11,484 bases of DNA, from assembly GCA_900756725.1 (NCBI GenBank), contig CAAELJ010000128.1, positions 1 to 11,484 on the forward strand. Direction: 5' to 3'. Source of the DNA: an uncultured Collinsella sp. Lineage in GTDB: Bacteria > Actinomycetota > Coriobacteriia > Coriobacteriales > Coriobacteriaceae. Positions 1 to 6,941 of the stretch are shown piece by piece (position 1 is the stretch's first letter; every line of letters begins with the position of its first letter). The position numbers and the translations under genes were made by a program. A model generated the notes under the pieces. That model was not told the DNA's origin and did no database searches. It was given only the letters and a program-made list of their open reading frames with translations.

Positions 1-113
1 GGACCCCCGGCACGCCCCGCTACTGTAGCAACAACCAAGCAGCCCACGCAATCCAGCCCACTAAAGCGTCGGCAGAGTAAACCTCGATGTTTCGTCGATG
101 TCACGCTGTTGCA
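1..113. other. downstream flank of the YhgE/Pip pair, no gene called
   Basis: This stretch follows the stop codon of the minus-strand gene ending at 114. I see no hairpin with a T-run, so no terminator can be assigned. On the minus strand a reading frame starting from a GTG near 102 stays open to the window edge (about 34 codons), but it has no ribosome binding site and shows no recognisable protein, so it is not called. A CATCGA hexamer occurs twice, 11 bp apart (minus strand, around 92-108). Confidence 0.4.
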
Positions 114-2303
114 CTAAATAAGTTTCGTGCTTTCAAGCTTTTCGATGATCCAGTCGTTGGCTTTGATGACCGGGCGGCGGAAGATGACGCCCAGGGCCAG
201 CGACGGAATCAGATAGCTCGCCAGAATACCCAGCTCAACCCAGTACTCCATATGGTAGGCGCCAGCCATGGCGGCATGCATGGCGTTGATGCCGTGAGTG
301 AACGGCAAGAACGGATAGATCGCCTGGAACACAGGGCCGGTCATCTCGATGGGGAACGTGCCGCCCGAACCGCCGACCTGCATGACCAACAGCACGACTG
401 CAAGCGCCTTGCCGATATCGCCAAACGAAACCGTAAGCGTGTAGACGATATTGGAGAACACGAGACTCGCGACCCAGCCCGCTAGCACAAACTGCAGCGG
501 GTTGTCGCACTGAATGCCAAAGAACAGAATGTCGCCCGCGCACACGAGCGTTGCCTGCAGCAGAGCCAAACCGCCAAAGAACAGGTAACGACCCAGATAG
601 ATCTCGTGCAGGCGCACGGGGATGAGCTCGTTGATAAGCTCATCGTCAACCGAGACCTTCATCATGGCCGCCAGTACGATCGAGCCGACCCAGAGCGACA
701 GAATCGTGTAGAACGGCGCCATGGCCGAACCGTAGTTGCGGATCGGATAGACCGGCTTACGGTCGAGTGCGACAGGGCCGGAAAGCGACACGGCCAGACC
801 CTCGGGATCATTGCCGATCATCGTCTTGATCGTGGCTAGATCATCAGACATAAGGGCACCGTCGAGCTCGTCCTTAAACGCGCTGATCTTGCCCGACGCC
901 TCGCCCAGCTGATCGGAAGCCTTGTTGACCAGCTTTGCAGCCTTAGAGAGGCCCTTTGCCAGCGAACCGGATGCGTCGGTCAGGTCGTCTACGGCACTAT
1001 CCAGATCGCCCGAAATACCATTCAGTGAATCCAGAACCCCCGAGACGGTCTTCTTGAGCTCTTTGGCCTTGACCGAAAACGTAGAGTCGTAGTCAATCTT
1101 GGCGCCCGAGATACCAGCCTTGGCATCGGCGATGGCCTGATCGACCTCGGCACGCGATTTGTTAACCTCTGCCATACTCTTCGTGAGCGACGTCGCGATA
1201 TTCGTCAGCTCATTGGCATTGTTGCGGTACTCCGTTGCGGTTTTATCAAGCTCGGCAGCCGCGTCCTCAAGCCCTGCCTTGAGCTTATCGTTACTCACCT
1301 GGCCAGCAAGACTACGGAGCTCATTCGCCGTGTCATCAATCTCGTCGGCACGTTTATTGAGTGACGCTGCGCCATCGTTGAGCTGAGACACCGTAAGATC
1401 GACGTGCTGGTTTGCAGCGTCGAATGCCTTTGCGAGCTCGGTAGAAACGTTATCGAACGAACCCGCGCTCCCATCAATAGCGGCATCGATCGCATCGCTG
1501 GCGGACTTGAGCGCTTGCTCGGAATCGGCAATACCGCTCTCGGCATGCTGCATGAGCTGCTTCACCGACTCCTCGGTCGATCCGGACTGCTTGAGCATGC
1601 CGCCCGCCGACGTCAGCGAATCGGCCGTGGAGCTCAAAATGCCCGCAAGCGACGTTGCGCTGGCCTGAACGTCCTGCAGGTCCTGGACCGAATCGCCGAG
1701 CGTCGAGGACAGGTTGGCGATAAAGTTGCTGACCTGGTCGGTGCTCATGTAATCGAGCAGGCTGGACACCGTCTTAAGACCGACGCTCGTAATGGTCTCG
1801 GTAAAAGATTCGTTAACCTGGTTCTGAACGGCGCTCGAACCCTTCTCGGTCACGATCTGCGCGATGGCGTTGGCCTTCTGGTTCTCGTAAAACTCGATAT
1901 CGGCGTGCTTCACGTCGGTCGAGAAAAGCGTCATCATGTCAGCGCTAAACGTTTTGGGGATAACGACGGCCGCATAGTACGCACCCGACTTTACGCCCTC
2001 GATAGCTTTATCGCGATCGTTAAGCACAACCCAATCGAAGCTCTCGTTGCCGCGTAGGGTGGCGGTCACGTTTTCGCCCACGTTAACCTCGACGGGGATC
2101 AGATCGCTCTCGTAACCCTCATCGGTGTTGACCACGGCGATCTTGAGGTTGCCGGTGTTGCCGTACGGATCCCAGCTGCCGGCGATGTTAAACCACGCGT
2201 ACAGACACGGCACGATAATGAGGCCCATCACGACAACCAAGCCGATTACGGAGCGAGACACGTTTTGGACATCGCGCTTAAACAGATGCAGGATGTTCTT
2301 CAT
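114..2303 (-). CDS. YhgE/Pip-family membrane protein (second gene of a tandem pair)
   Basis: Encodes 729 residues. One membrane segment lies at about 18-38 (ending in LYAWFNIAGSWDPYGNT), followed by a conserved outer domain with AAVVIPKTFS near 111-120. A long Ser/Ala/Asp-rich helical, coiled-coil-like stretch covers about 190-485. About five membrane segments follow from 528 to 708. The C-terminal signature, a GGSGGTFPIE segment near 644-653 followed by PFLPFTHGIN at 664-673, is typical of the YhgE/Pip C-terminal domain, which is related to ABC-2-type membrane modules. The first family members were linked to phage infection (Pip of Lactococcus), and EsaA/YueB of type VII secretion is a relative; the biochemical role of most members is unknown. 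The ATG abuts the TAA of the upstream paralogue with no gap, so translation is probably coupled. The protein is expected in the cytoplasmic membrane with its helical region outside. Family assignment is secure; function is not. Confidence 0.9.
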   Translation of the reverse strand: MKNILHLFKRDVQNVSRSVIGLVVVMGLIIVPCLYAWFNIAGSWDPYGNTGNLKIAVVNTDEGYESDLIPVEVNVGENVTATLRGNESFDWVVLNDRDKAIEGVKSGAYYAAVVIPKTFSADMMTLFSTDVKHADIEFYENQKANAIAQIVTEKGSSAVQNQVNESFTETITSVGLKTVSSLLDYMSTDQVSNFIANLSSTLGDSVQDLQDVQASATSLAGILSSTADSLTSAGGMLKQSGSTEESVKQLMQHAESGIADSEQALKSASDAIDAAIDGSAGSFDNVSTELAKAFDAANQHVDLTVSQLNDGAASLNKRADEIDDTANELRSLAGQVSNDKLKAGLEDAAAELDKTATEYRNNANELTNIATSLTKSMAEVNKSRAEVDQAIADAKAGISGAKIDYDSTFSVKAKELKKTVSGVLDSLNGISGDLDSAVDDLTDASGSLAKGLSKAAKLVNKASDQLGEASGKISAFKDELDGALMSDDLATIKTMIGNDPEGLAVSLSGPVALDRKPVYPIRNYGSAMAPFYTILSLWVGSIVLAAMMKVSVDDELINELIPVRLHEIYLGRYLFFGGLALLQATLVCAGDILFFGIQCDNPLQFVLAGWVASLVFSNIVYTLTVSFGDIGKALAVVLLVMQVGGSGGTFPIEMTGPVFQAIYPFLPFTHGINAMHAAMAGAYHMEYWVELGILASYLIPSLALGVIFRRPVIKANDWIIEKLESTKLI

Positions 2304-5120
2304 TTATGCCTCACCTCCTTTGGAGTGCTTGCCAAGCGGGGTGGTATCTCCATCATTTGTGGCTGTGCTGTCGCTGCCCTGAGATTTATGGTGCGAGCCT
2401 ATATGCGGCAAGCGGCCCGTGGACTGATCGCCACCCTTGGCATCACGCTCGCTGGCGTTGAGGCCAAACATGCGGCGGGCGGCAGGAATGGCGGCCGTGT
2501 GCTCGCGCATCTCGCGACGCAGGTCCTCATCGGAAAGCGCCGAGATGCGCATCTGGGTATTGAGGCTCGCGCGGATATATTCGATATTGATAAGCCAGCC
2601 GCAGATGGCAATAACCGAGATGATCCAAATGACAAGCAGGATGATCTTGCCGTTATTGTCGATATCGAGAACCGTCGACAGGACAAAGAGCAGGACCTGA
2701 ACGCCCACCACGGCGGCAAAACCGCCCTTGATGTAGTACGGGTAGCGATGTTCAAAGGCGACCGCATGATCGAGCAGTTCGCGACGGTACGAATCGGAAT
2801 CGAGCACGACGCGCATGGCCGTTCGCAAGGAGTAGCGCTCGCGCGGCAGGTCGTTAGACTCGCAAATCATCATACCGGTCGTGGAAAGCTGTTTATCAAA
2901 GAGCAGGTTGAGGTTGAGCAGCAGCGGACGCAGCTGCAGGCCGATAAAGAGCGCCACGATCAAGAACACGCCCAGAATGCACAGGTTAAACAGGTAGTTG
3001 AACGAATACATGCCGCCGACCGTCTCACGCAGCAGATTGATGCCATAGGTAAAGGGCAGCAGCGGGTGCAGCCACTGGAAGAAGCCGGGCATCATCTCGA
3101 TGGGGTACATGCCCGACGAACCCGGGATCTGCACGATGACAAGAATGACGCCGATTGCCTTGCCGATATGCTTAAACGTAGTGGACAACGCGTAAATGAT
3201 GTTGACGTACGTAAATGAGATGGCGATGCCGCCCAGCACAAATAGGAGCGGACTGACGCACTGTACACCAATGACAAGATCTCCCACCGTAACGATAATG
3301 GCCTGCAACGCGCCCAGGATCACCAGGAGCAACCAGCGGCCAAAGTAGCCCTGACGCGCGGTAAAGCTGCCAACGCCTTCGCGATCGACCTCGAGCTTGT
3401 AAATGGCGATGAGCACGTAGCCGCCCACCCAAAGCGCCAGATTGGTGTAGAAAGGAGCAATGCCCGAGCCGAAGCTCTTAACCGGATAGATCGACTTGGA
3501 GGTCAGCTCGACCGGAGATGCCATGAAGTCAGCAACGTCATCGACGTCGACGCCCATCAGGTCGGCCAGCTCGCCCATGGACTCGGAGGTCTGCAGCGCC
3601 TCGATGTCGTTGGCGGCGGTGGCGAGCTTGTCCTGGACCTTGGCAAGCGAGGCGTCGGTCTGGGACAGCGTGGTCTTGGCCTGACCGAGCGTAGCGTTGA
3701 GTTGCGAAAGTGTACCGCGCGCACTTGCAATAGTAGGCGTGAGGCCAGACACGATTCCCGTCAGATCACCCGAGACGGCGGCAAATGAATCAAGCGCGCT
3801 CGAGGCCTTCGGCAGCGCGTTTTGACCCAGGTCCGTCTGGGCCTGGCCAAGGTTGGTCGCACCGGTCTGGATTGCGTTATTGATAGCGTCGCTGGCACCC
3901 GAGACAGCCGCGGCGTCATTCGCCATGGCGCTCGACTGTGCAGACAGACCGTCCTTGATGCTCTGAAGCTTTTCATTCTGCTTGCGGAGCAAATCGATGG
4001 TCGATACAATGCGCGCGTCAATTTCCTTGGAACCTGTCGACGTGTCATTGACGAGAATTTCCAAGTGCCCGATAACGGCCTTATTGTGGTCGATCGTCGC
4101 CTGGAGAGACTCGAGCGAGTTGTCGATGCGGGTGGTCGTAGATGTGATCGTGCCCGTCAGCTTGCCAATCGCAGCGTTCGCGGAGGCTGACGTCTTGGTG
4201 AGCGCAAGGCTGCCTTCCGAGAGCGCCTTGGAGAGCGAGGCGACAGAGTTACCCGCCGTGGCGCGAGCCTCGCCCAACAGGTCGTTGCCCTGGGAGATCG
4301 CCTGCGTCAGCGACGGCGCCTGACCCTGCAGACCGGCAAGTGCTGCATCTGCCGAGGCAATGGAACCACTCGTCTTATCGATGGCGGCATTCATGTCGTC
4401 AATCGAATCGCGCACTTCGCCCAACGTGTCAGAAGCCTCTGATACCGAACCGGCCAACGAATCCTGAGCCTGGGTTGCCTTGTCCTTTAAATCGACTCCG
4501 GCATCCTTGGCAATACTGGCAACGGTCTCACCCACCGTGGAGACGAACTCCGAGTTAATCTGCTGCTCGATGGTGTTTGCACCGGTGTCGGTAACCTTGG
4601 GTGCAATAGCGCTCTTTTTCTCATTGACGTAGTACGTAAGCTTGGGCTGATGGTAGTTGCCGTCGAGCATCGAGACCAGGTTATCCGAGAAGTTCTTGGG
4701 GATTACGATGGCCGCATAGTACTCACCGCTCTCGACGCCCTCCTTGGCGTCGGCCGCCGAATCGACGAAGGTCCAGCCCAACTGATCGTTCTCCTTGAGC
4801 TGATCGACGACCTTATCACCCGCGTTGAGCTCACCCACCAGGTCGTTTTGGGTGCCCCGATCGTTGTTGGCGATGGCAATCTTGATGCCCTGGGTGTTTC
4901 CGTACGGATCCCAGTTGGCCACGATGTTGTACCAGGCATACAGCGAGGGAATAACGCACACGCCAAGGGTAACCACCAAGGCGACGGGGTTCACAAGCAG
5001 TCGCTTAATGTCGCGCTTAAATATCGCAAAGGAGACCTTTGCATTGGATAGTTTGCTGCCGAGACTCACGCTTGGACCATCCATCCTGTCGTTGAATCGA
5101 ATCGTACTATCGATAACCAT
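2304..5120 (-). CDS. YhgE/Pip-family membrane protein with extra C-terminal two-helix domain
   Basis: Encodes 938 residues from the ATG at 5120. The frame also holds a TTG at 5153 (949 residues) and an ATG at 5084. None has a clear Shine-Dalgarno sequence, so the start is uncertain. The layout matches the downstream paralogue: a membrane segment at about 44-66, the WDPYGNT motif near 70-76, AAIVIPKNFS near 136-145, a long Ser/Ala/Thr-rich helical region (about 200-510), and a C-terminal membrane block (about 556-735) with GSSGMYPIEMMPGFF and PFTYGIN near 667-695. After the normal family end it adds about 200 residues: a linker, two further hydrophobic helices (about 797-819 and 824-848) and a charged, His/Ser/Asp/Gly-rich tail. 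That extension is absent from the partner. The pair may work as a hetero-oligomer. Promoter candidate and operator-like repeats lie at 5177-5215. Role unknown beyond the family-level link to transport, secretion or phage reception. Confidence 0.88.
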   Translation of the reverse strand: MVIDSTIRFNDRMDGPSVSLGSKLSNAKVSFAIFKRDIKRLLVNPVALVVTLGVCVIPSLYAWYNIVANWDPYGNTQGIKIAIANNDRGTQNDLVGELNAGDKVVDQLKENDQLGWTFVDSAADAKEGVESGEYYAAIVIPKNFSDNLVSMLDGNYHQPKLTYYVNEKKSAIAPKVTDTGANTIEQQINSEFVSTVGETVASIAKDAGVDLKDKATQAQDSLAGSVSEASDTLGEVRDSIDDMNAAIDKTSGSIASADAALAGLQGQAPSLTQAISQGNDLLGEARATAGNSVASLSKALSEGSLALTKTSASANAAIGKLTGTITSTTTRIDNSLESLQATIDHNKAVIGHLEILVNDTSTGSKEIDARIVSTIDLLRKQNEKLQSIKDGLSAQSSAMANDAAAVSGASDAINNAIQTGATNLGQAQTDLGQNALPKASSALDSFAAVSGDLTGIVSGLTPTIASARGTLSQLNATLGQAKTTLSQTDASLAKVQDKLATAANDIEALQTSESMGELADLMGVDVDDVADFMASPVELTSKSIYPVKSFGSGIAPFYTNLALWVGGYVLIAIYKLEVDREGVGSFTARQGYFGRWLLLVILGALQAIIVTVGDLVIGVQCVSPLLFVLGGIAISFTYVNIIYALSTTFKHIGKAIGVILVIVQIPGSSGMYPIEMMPGFFQWLHPLLPFTYGINLLRETVGGMYSFNYLFNLCILGVFLIVALFIGLQLRPLLLNLNLLFDKQLSTTGMMICESNDLPRERYSLRTAMRVVLDSDSYRRELLDHAVAFEHRYPYYIKGGFAAVVGVQVLLFVLSTVLDIDNNGKIILLVIWIISVIAICGWLINIEYIRASLNTQMRISALSDEDLRREMREHTAAIPAARRMFGLNASERDAKGGDQSTGRLPHIGSHHKSQGSDSTATNDGDTTPLGKHSKGGEA
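2311..2321 (-). promoter_or_regulatory. ribosome binding site inside the upstream gene
   Basis: The minus strand reads AAAGGAGGTGA, nearly a full anti-16S match, with 10 nt between its GGAGG core and the ATG at 2303. The same bases encode the Lys-Gly-Gly-Glu just before the C-terminal Ala of the upstream YhgE/Pip protein. This fixes the start of the downstream gene and points to coupled translation. Confidence 0.85.
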
Positions 5121-5176
5121 TGTACGTAAGCGCTTTAGCGTCTCAGAGCACAATGGTATTGAGTTTTGCGGGTAGC

Positions 5177-5205
5177 AATATACTACGAAGACGAATTAAC
5201 GTACA
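5177..5205 (-). promoter_or_regulatory. weak candidate promoter for the YhgE/Pip pair
   Basis: On the minus strand a TATATT hexamer (5177-5182) resembles a -10 box in a locally AT-rich stretch. The best-placed -35 position, 17 bp upstream (5200-5205), reads TGTACG, a poor match. Transcription would begin around 5170, upstream of both the TTG (5153) and ATG (5120) start candidates. A weak -35 overlapped by a GTACAGT repeat would suit a regulated promoter. Confidence 0.35.
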
Positions 5206-5215
5206 GTTGTACAGT
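5201..5215. repeat. GTACAGT tandem repeat, also an imperfect palindrome (operator-like)
   Basis: GTACAGT occurs at 5201-5207 and again at 5209-5215. The central twelve bases, GTACAGTTGTAC, also form an inverted repeat with 5-bp arms GTACA/TGTAC around a 2-bp centre. The element sits where the -35 box of the YhgE/Pip promoter is expected, which suggests a repressor or activator site. No regulator gene for it is visible in the window. Confidence 0.4.
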
Positions 5216-5278
5216 ATCTTTAATTTCAGCAGGTCACAAAACCACAACCCGCACAAATTAGCAATTCAAATAGTCATC

Positions 5279-5318
5279 GGGGACGTTCTTAAACGACTGG
5301 TCAAACAAGAACGCCCCC
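5279..5318. repeat. hairpin with GGGG/CCCC base
   Basis: The left arm (5279-5290, GGGG-A-CGTTCTT) pairs with the right arm (5307-5318, AAGAACG-C-CCCC): 7 bp, one A/C mismatch, then 4 bp, around a 16-nt loop. No T-run follows on either strand, so it is a poor intrinsic terminator. The motif AACGACTGGT in the loop recurs with one change as AACGACTAGT at 5319-5328, 27 bp on. It could be a REP-like repeat or an mRNA structure. Confidence 0.5.
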
Positions 5319-5340
5319 AACGACTAGTTTGGACCACGGT

Positions 5341-5352
5341 AACATCGATGTT
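5341..5352. repeat. 12-bp perfect palindrome AACATCGATGTT
   Basis: AACATCGATGTT reads identically on both strands. A perfect 12-mer palindrome can be a regulator binding site or chance. It lies between two larger hairpins and is about 160 bp upstream of the presumed YhgE/Pip promoter. Confidence 0.4.
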
Positions 5353-5368
5353 TTAGCAATGCCAGCGA

Positions 5369-5468
5369 GCGGGCGCCAGAGCGAACAAATTGGCATGAAA
5401 AGAGGACGGCATAGACCTTCTGGTCATGCCGTCCTCTTTGAATGACAAGTTGTCGCTCTGGTGCCCGC
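5369..5468 (-). terminator. ~100-nt near-continuous hairpin, probable terminator of the lipoprotein gene
   Basis: The inner part is a perfect 14-bp stem (5399-5412 with 5426-5439, AAAGAGGACGGCAT and its complement), then a bulged A, 4 more bp and a TTCT loop (5418-5421). The pairing continues outwards: 5394-5396 with 5442-5444, 5390-5392 with 5446-5448, 5386-5388 with 5450-5452, and 16 positions 5369-5384 with 5453-5468 (one G/T). In total about 43 of 50 possible positions pair. On the minus strand the inner stem ends in TTTT, 90 bp past the lipoprotein stop codon, so it can act as a rho-independent terminator. The outer stem goes far beyond what termination needs and may mark a REP- or MITE-like element. 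Confidence 0.75.
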
Positions 5469-5481
5469 GCAGCGTCGGGCA

Positions 5482-5509
5482 GTTACGGCGTTTGGTAAAA
5501 CGCCGTAAC
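5482..5509. repeat. 12-bp perfect hairpin just after the lipoprotein gene
   Basis: GTTACGGCGTTT (5482-5493) pairs perfectly with AAACGCCGTAAC (5498-5509) around a 4-nt loop. It begins 19 bp beyond the stop codon of the minus-strand lipoprotein gene. A smaller 6-bp stem adjoins it (TGCCCG 5462-5467 with CGGGCA 5476-5481). That smaller stem shares bases with the outer arm of the long hairpin and would compete with it. There is no T-run, so it more likely stabilises the mRNA end. Confidence 0.5.
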
Positions 5510-5528
5510 GAACTACCGTGTAACTCCC

Positions 5529-6086
5529 CTAGCTCATCATGGCATTCATCATCTCGTTGGTTGCGGAATCGTCGGCAGACCACTCGCCGTCGTCATTGCA
5601 GGAATACTTGAAGGTGACCTTGGTGTCCTTGGTCTTAGCAGCCTTGGTCACATCGACCATAACCTGACCGGCCATCTTGTACAGCTCGTCATCGGAAGGC
5701 ATCGAATCGAGCGCGGCCACCTTCTCCTGATACTGGGTGGCAAAATCCTCAACGATCTGGTTCATGGACTTGCAGGTAATGGTGACCTCGGCAGTTGCGG
5801 TGCCCTTGTCCTCGTCGACCGTCACGTCGCCGATCTTGTAGTCAAAGCCCTCGAGATAGCTCTTGGCGTACTCCTTGGGATCGATGCCCAGCTGCTCGAA
5901 CTCGTCGCCCGAGGCCTCTTCCAGGCCGGCGAGGAAGTCGTCGCCGCCGTTCTTGACCTCGTCAAACTGCGTCGTAAGATCCTCGGTAATGAGCTCCTCA
6001 ACCGAAGGACCTCCGCAGCCGGAAAGCACAACCACGCACGCGACCAGAACAGCCATCAGGGGCGCAAGCAGCAGCTTCTTCTTCAT
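5529..6086 (-). CDS. secreted lipoprotein of unknown function
   Basis: Encodes 185 residues from the ATG at 6086. An upstream ATG in frame (6134) is rejected because GGGAGG at 6093-6098 sits 6 nt before the ATG at 6086 and the protein then opens with a proper signal sequence. The signal is KKK, a hydrophobic stretch to residue 21, then lipobox L-S-G-C with Cys24 as the lipid-attachment residue. The mature part is acidic. It has a helical segment (about 28-80), then alternating strands such as YKIGDVTVDEDKGTATAEVTI (about 83-103) and VTFKYSC (157-163). This resembles the small NTF2/DUF-type lipoproteins common in Gram-positives (DUF5105 or DUF4878-like), recalled by pattern and not confirmed. 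Cys105 and Cys163 could form a disulfide. It should be anchored on the outer face of the membrane. It appears to be a single-gene unit, bounded by the terminator at 6264-6297 upstream and the long hairpin downstream. Confidence 0.85.
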   Translation of the reverse strand: MKKKLLLAPLMAVLVACVVVLSGCGGPSVEELITEDLTTQFDEVKNGGDDFLAGLEEASGDEFEQLGIDPKEYAKSYLEGFDYKIGDVTVDEDKGTATAEVTITCKSMNQIVEDFATQYQEKVAALDSMPSDDELYKMAGQVMVDVTKAAKTKDTKVTFKYSCNDDGEWSADDSATNEMMNAMMS

Positions 6087-6106
6087 GACATTCCTCCCAA
6101 CAAGCG

Positions 6107-6130
6107 GCACCGCGCTTCCCGACGCGGTGC
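6107..6130 (-). promoter_or_regulatory. GC-rich hairpin in the leader of the lipoprotein gene
   Basis: GCACCGCG (6107-6114) pairs with CGCGGTGC (6123-6130), a perfect 8-bp stem with an 8-nt loop. It ends only 8 bp upstream of the ribosome binding site (6093-6098). It could stabilise the transcript or affect translation. The dyad could also be a protein site. Confidence 0.5.
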
Positions 6131-6149
6131 ACATCGTAACAATAAGGCC

Positions 6150-6179
6150 ATACTAGCCGATAACGAACACCCCCGGCAA
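6150..6179 (-). promoter_or_regulatory. tentative promoter of the lipoprotein gene
   Basis: On the minus strand TTGCCG (6174-6179) and TAGTAT (6150-6155) lie 18 bp apart, each matching four of six consensus bases. A promoter is needed here because a strong terminator (6264-6297) precedes it. The exact choice is uncertain. Confidence 0.3.
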
Positions 6180-6263
6180 AGCAAAGGCGCAGTCGGCTCG
6201 ATTTAACGTCCGAACGGTTTACCGGTCCGCCCAACGCGCAATAAAACGTTCCGCCGCATTGCA

Positions 6264-6297
6264 ATAAAAAAGGGCGGCCGGATAACCCGACCACCCC
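6264..6297 (-). terminator. rho-independent terminator of the enzyme IIA gene
   Basis: On the minus strand a GC-rich 10-bp stem with two G/T pairs (6287-6296 with 6272-6281) and a 5-nt loop is followed directly by six T residues (6266-6271). It starts about 25 bp after the enzyme IIA stop codon and separates that gene from the lipoprotein gene. Confidence 0.88.
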
Positions 6298-6321
6298 AAA
6301 ACACCCTTATGTTGCCGCAGA

Positions 6322-6858
6322 CTACTTGCGGACGACCTTGACGATGGCATCGCCAGCGGAGACAGCGGAGTCAGCCTCGACGGCGAGCTCGACGTCGGCG
6401 AACTCGGCGGTGTTGGACACAGCCACGACGACGCAGTCCTTGTAGCCGGCAGCGGCGATCTTGGCGCGGTCGATCTTGAGCATGGGCTGGCCAGCCTTAA
6501 CGACATCGTCGGCCTTGACGAAGCCCTCGAAGCCGTCGCCGTTCATGTTGACGGTATCGACGCCAACGTGCACCAGAACCTCGATGCCGCTATCGGACTG
6601 CAGGCCCACGGCGTGACCCATGGTGACGGTCACCTTGCCGTCGCAGGGAGCGTAGACCAGATCGTCCTCGGGCCACACGGCGCAGCCCTTGCCCAGGACC
6701 TCGCCGCCAAAGACGGGATCGGGCACATCGGCCATCTTGATGACCTTGCCCTTGACGGGCGAGCACAGCACGTCGGCGCCGGCAGAAGCAGAGATGGAGG
6801 ACGGAGCAGCGGCAGTCGCGGGCTCAGCCTTCTTCTTGAACATGTCAAACAGACCCAT
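6322..6858 (-). CDS. crr: PTS glucose-type enzyme IIA, free-standing (Crr-like)
   Basis: Encodes 178 residues from the ATG at 6858, with AGGAG at 6866-6870 placed 7 nt upstream. An ATG at 6990 in the same frame is rejected: it has no ribosome site and would add unrelated residues. The opening MGLFDMFKKK closely mirrors the amphipathic membrane-binding N terminus of E. coli EIIA-Glc (MGLFDKLKSL). An Ala/Pro/Ser linker (about 11-29) leads into the EIIA domain: SPVKGKVIKMADVPDPVF (33-50), then His82 in TMGHAVGLQSDSG and His97 in VLVHVGVDTV. His97 corresponds to the phosphorylated His90 of E. coli and His82 to its partner His75. The protein passes phosphate from HPr to a IIB domain. No IIB/IIC partner is in the window, so it may serve one or more permeases elsewhere, including one feeding the neighbouring 6-phospho-beta-glucosidase. 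In some bacteria EIIA-Glc also signals carbon status; that is unknown here. The symbol reflects similarity only. Confidence 0.9.
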   Translation of the reverse strand: MGLFDMFKKKAEPATAAAPSSISASAGADVLCSPVKGKVIKMADVPDPVFGGEVLGKGCAVWPEDDLVYAPCDGKVTVTMGHAVGLQSDSGIEVLVHVGVDTVNMNGDGFEGFVKADDVVKAGQPMLKIDRAKIAAAGYKDCVVVAVSNTAEFADVELAVEADSAVSAGDAIVKVVRK

Positions 6859-6879
6859 ACGTTTTCTCCTCTTGATTAA

Positions 6880-6895
6880 GCGCAACGTTGTGCGC
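6880..6895. repeat. dyad in the leader of the enzyme IIA gene
   Basis: GCGCA (6880-6884) and TGCGC (6891-6895) form an inverted repeat around a centre containing ACGT. It lies in the roughly 43-nt leader just after the predicted transcription start, a common place for a repressor site. It does not fit a CcpA cre consensus. Confidence 0.35.
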
Positions 6896-6907
6896 ATGCC
6901 TATGGTG

Positions 6908-6936
6908 ATTATAGTGCCAAATGGTTCAAATGCTAA
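6908..6936 (-). promoter_or_regulatory. promoter of the enzyme IIA gene
   Basis: On the minus strand a perfect -10 box TATAAT (6908-6913) has TTAGCA (6931-6936) exactly 17 bp upstream. Transcription would start near 6901, giving a leader of about 43 nt. The gene can therefore be transcribed independently of the glucosidase gene 140 bp upstream. Confidence 0.7.
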
Positions 6937-6941
6937 GGTGG

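Larger units (their letters stand above)
5121..5528. other. 408-bp intergenic region rich in inverted repeats
   Basis: No convincing gene is found here on either strand; the short frames present lack ribosome sites and recognisable protein content. Read from the lipoprotein gene towards the YhgE/Pip pair, it holds a 12-bp hairpin (5482-5509), a long hairpin (5369-5468), a 12-bp perfect palindrome (5341-5352), a GGGG/CCCC-based hairpin (5279-5318), then an AT-richer stretch with GTACAGT repeats and a weak promoter. It must at least end transcription of the lipoprotein gene and start that of the YhgE/Pip genes. Confidence 0.7.

Noticed and set aside
2265..3218. Long plus-strand open frame (317 codons) opposite the YhgE/Pip genes
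   Set aside because: It lies antisense to well-supported family proteins, and its composition (many Arg, His, Gln, Asp) is that of a shadow frame in GC-rich DNA.
5084..5153. Alternative starts (TTG 5153, ATG 5084) for the upstream YhgE/Pip protein
   Set aside because: Neither has a better ribosome site. ATG 5120 was kept as a compromise, and the choice remains open.
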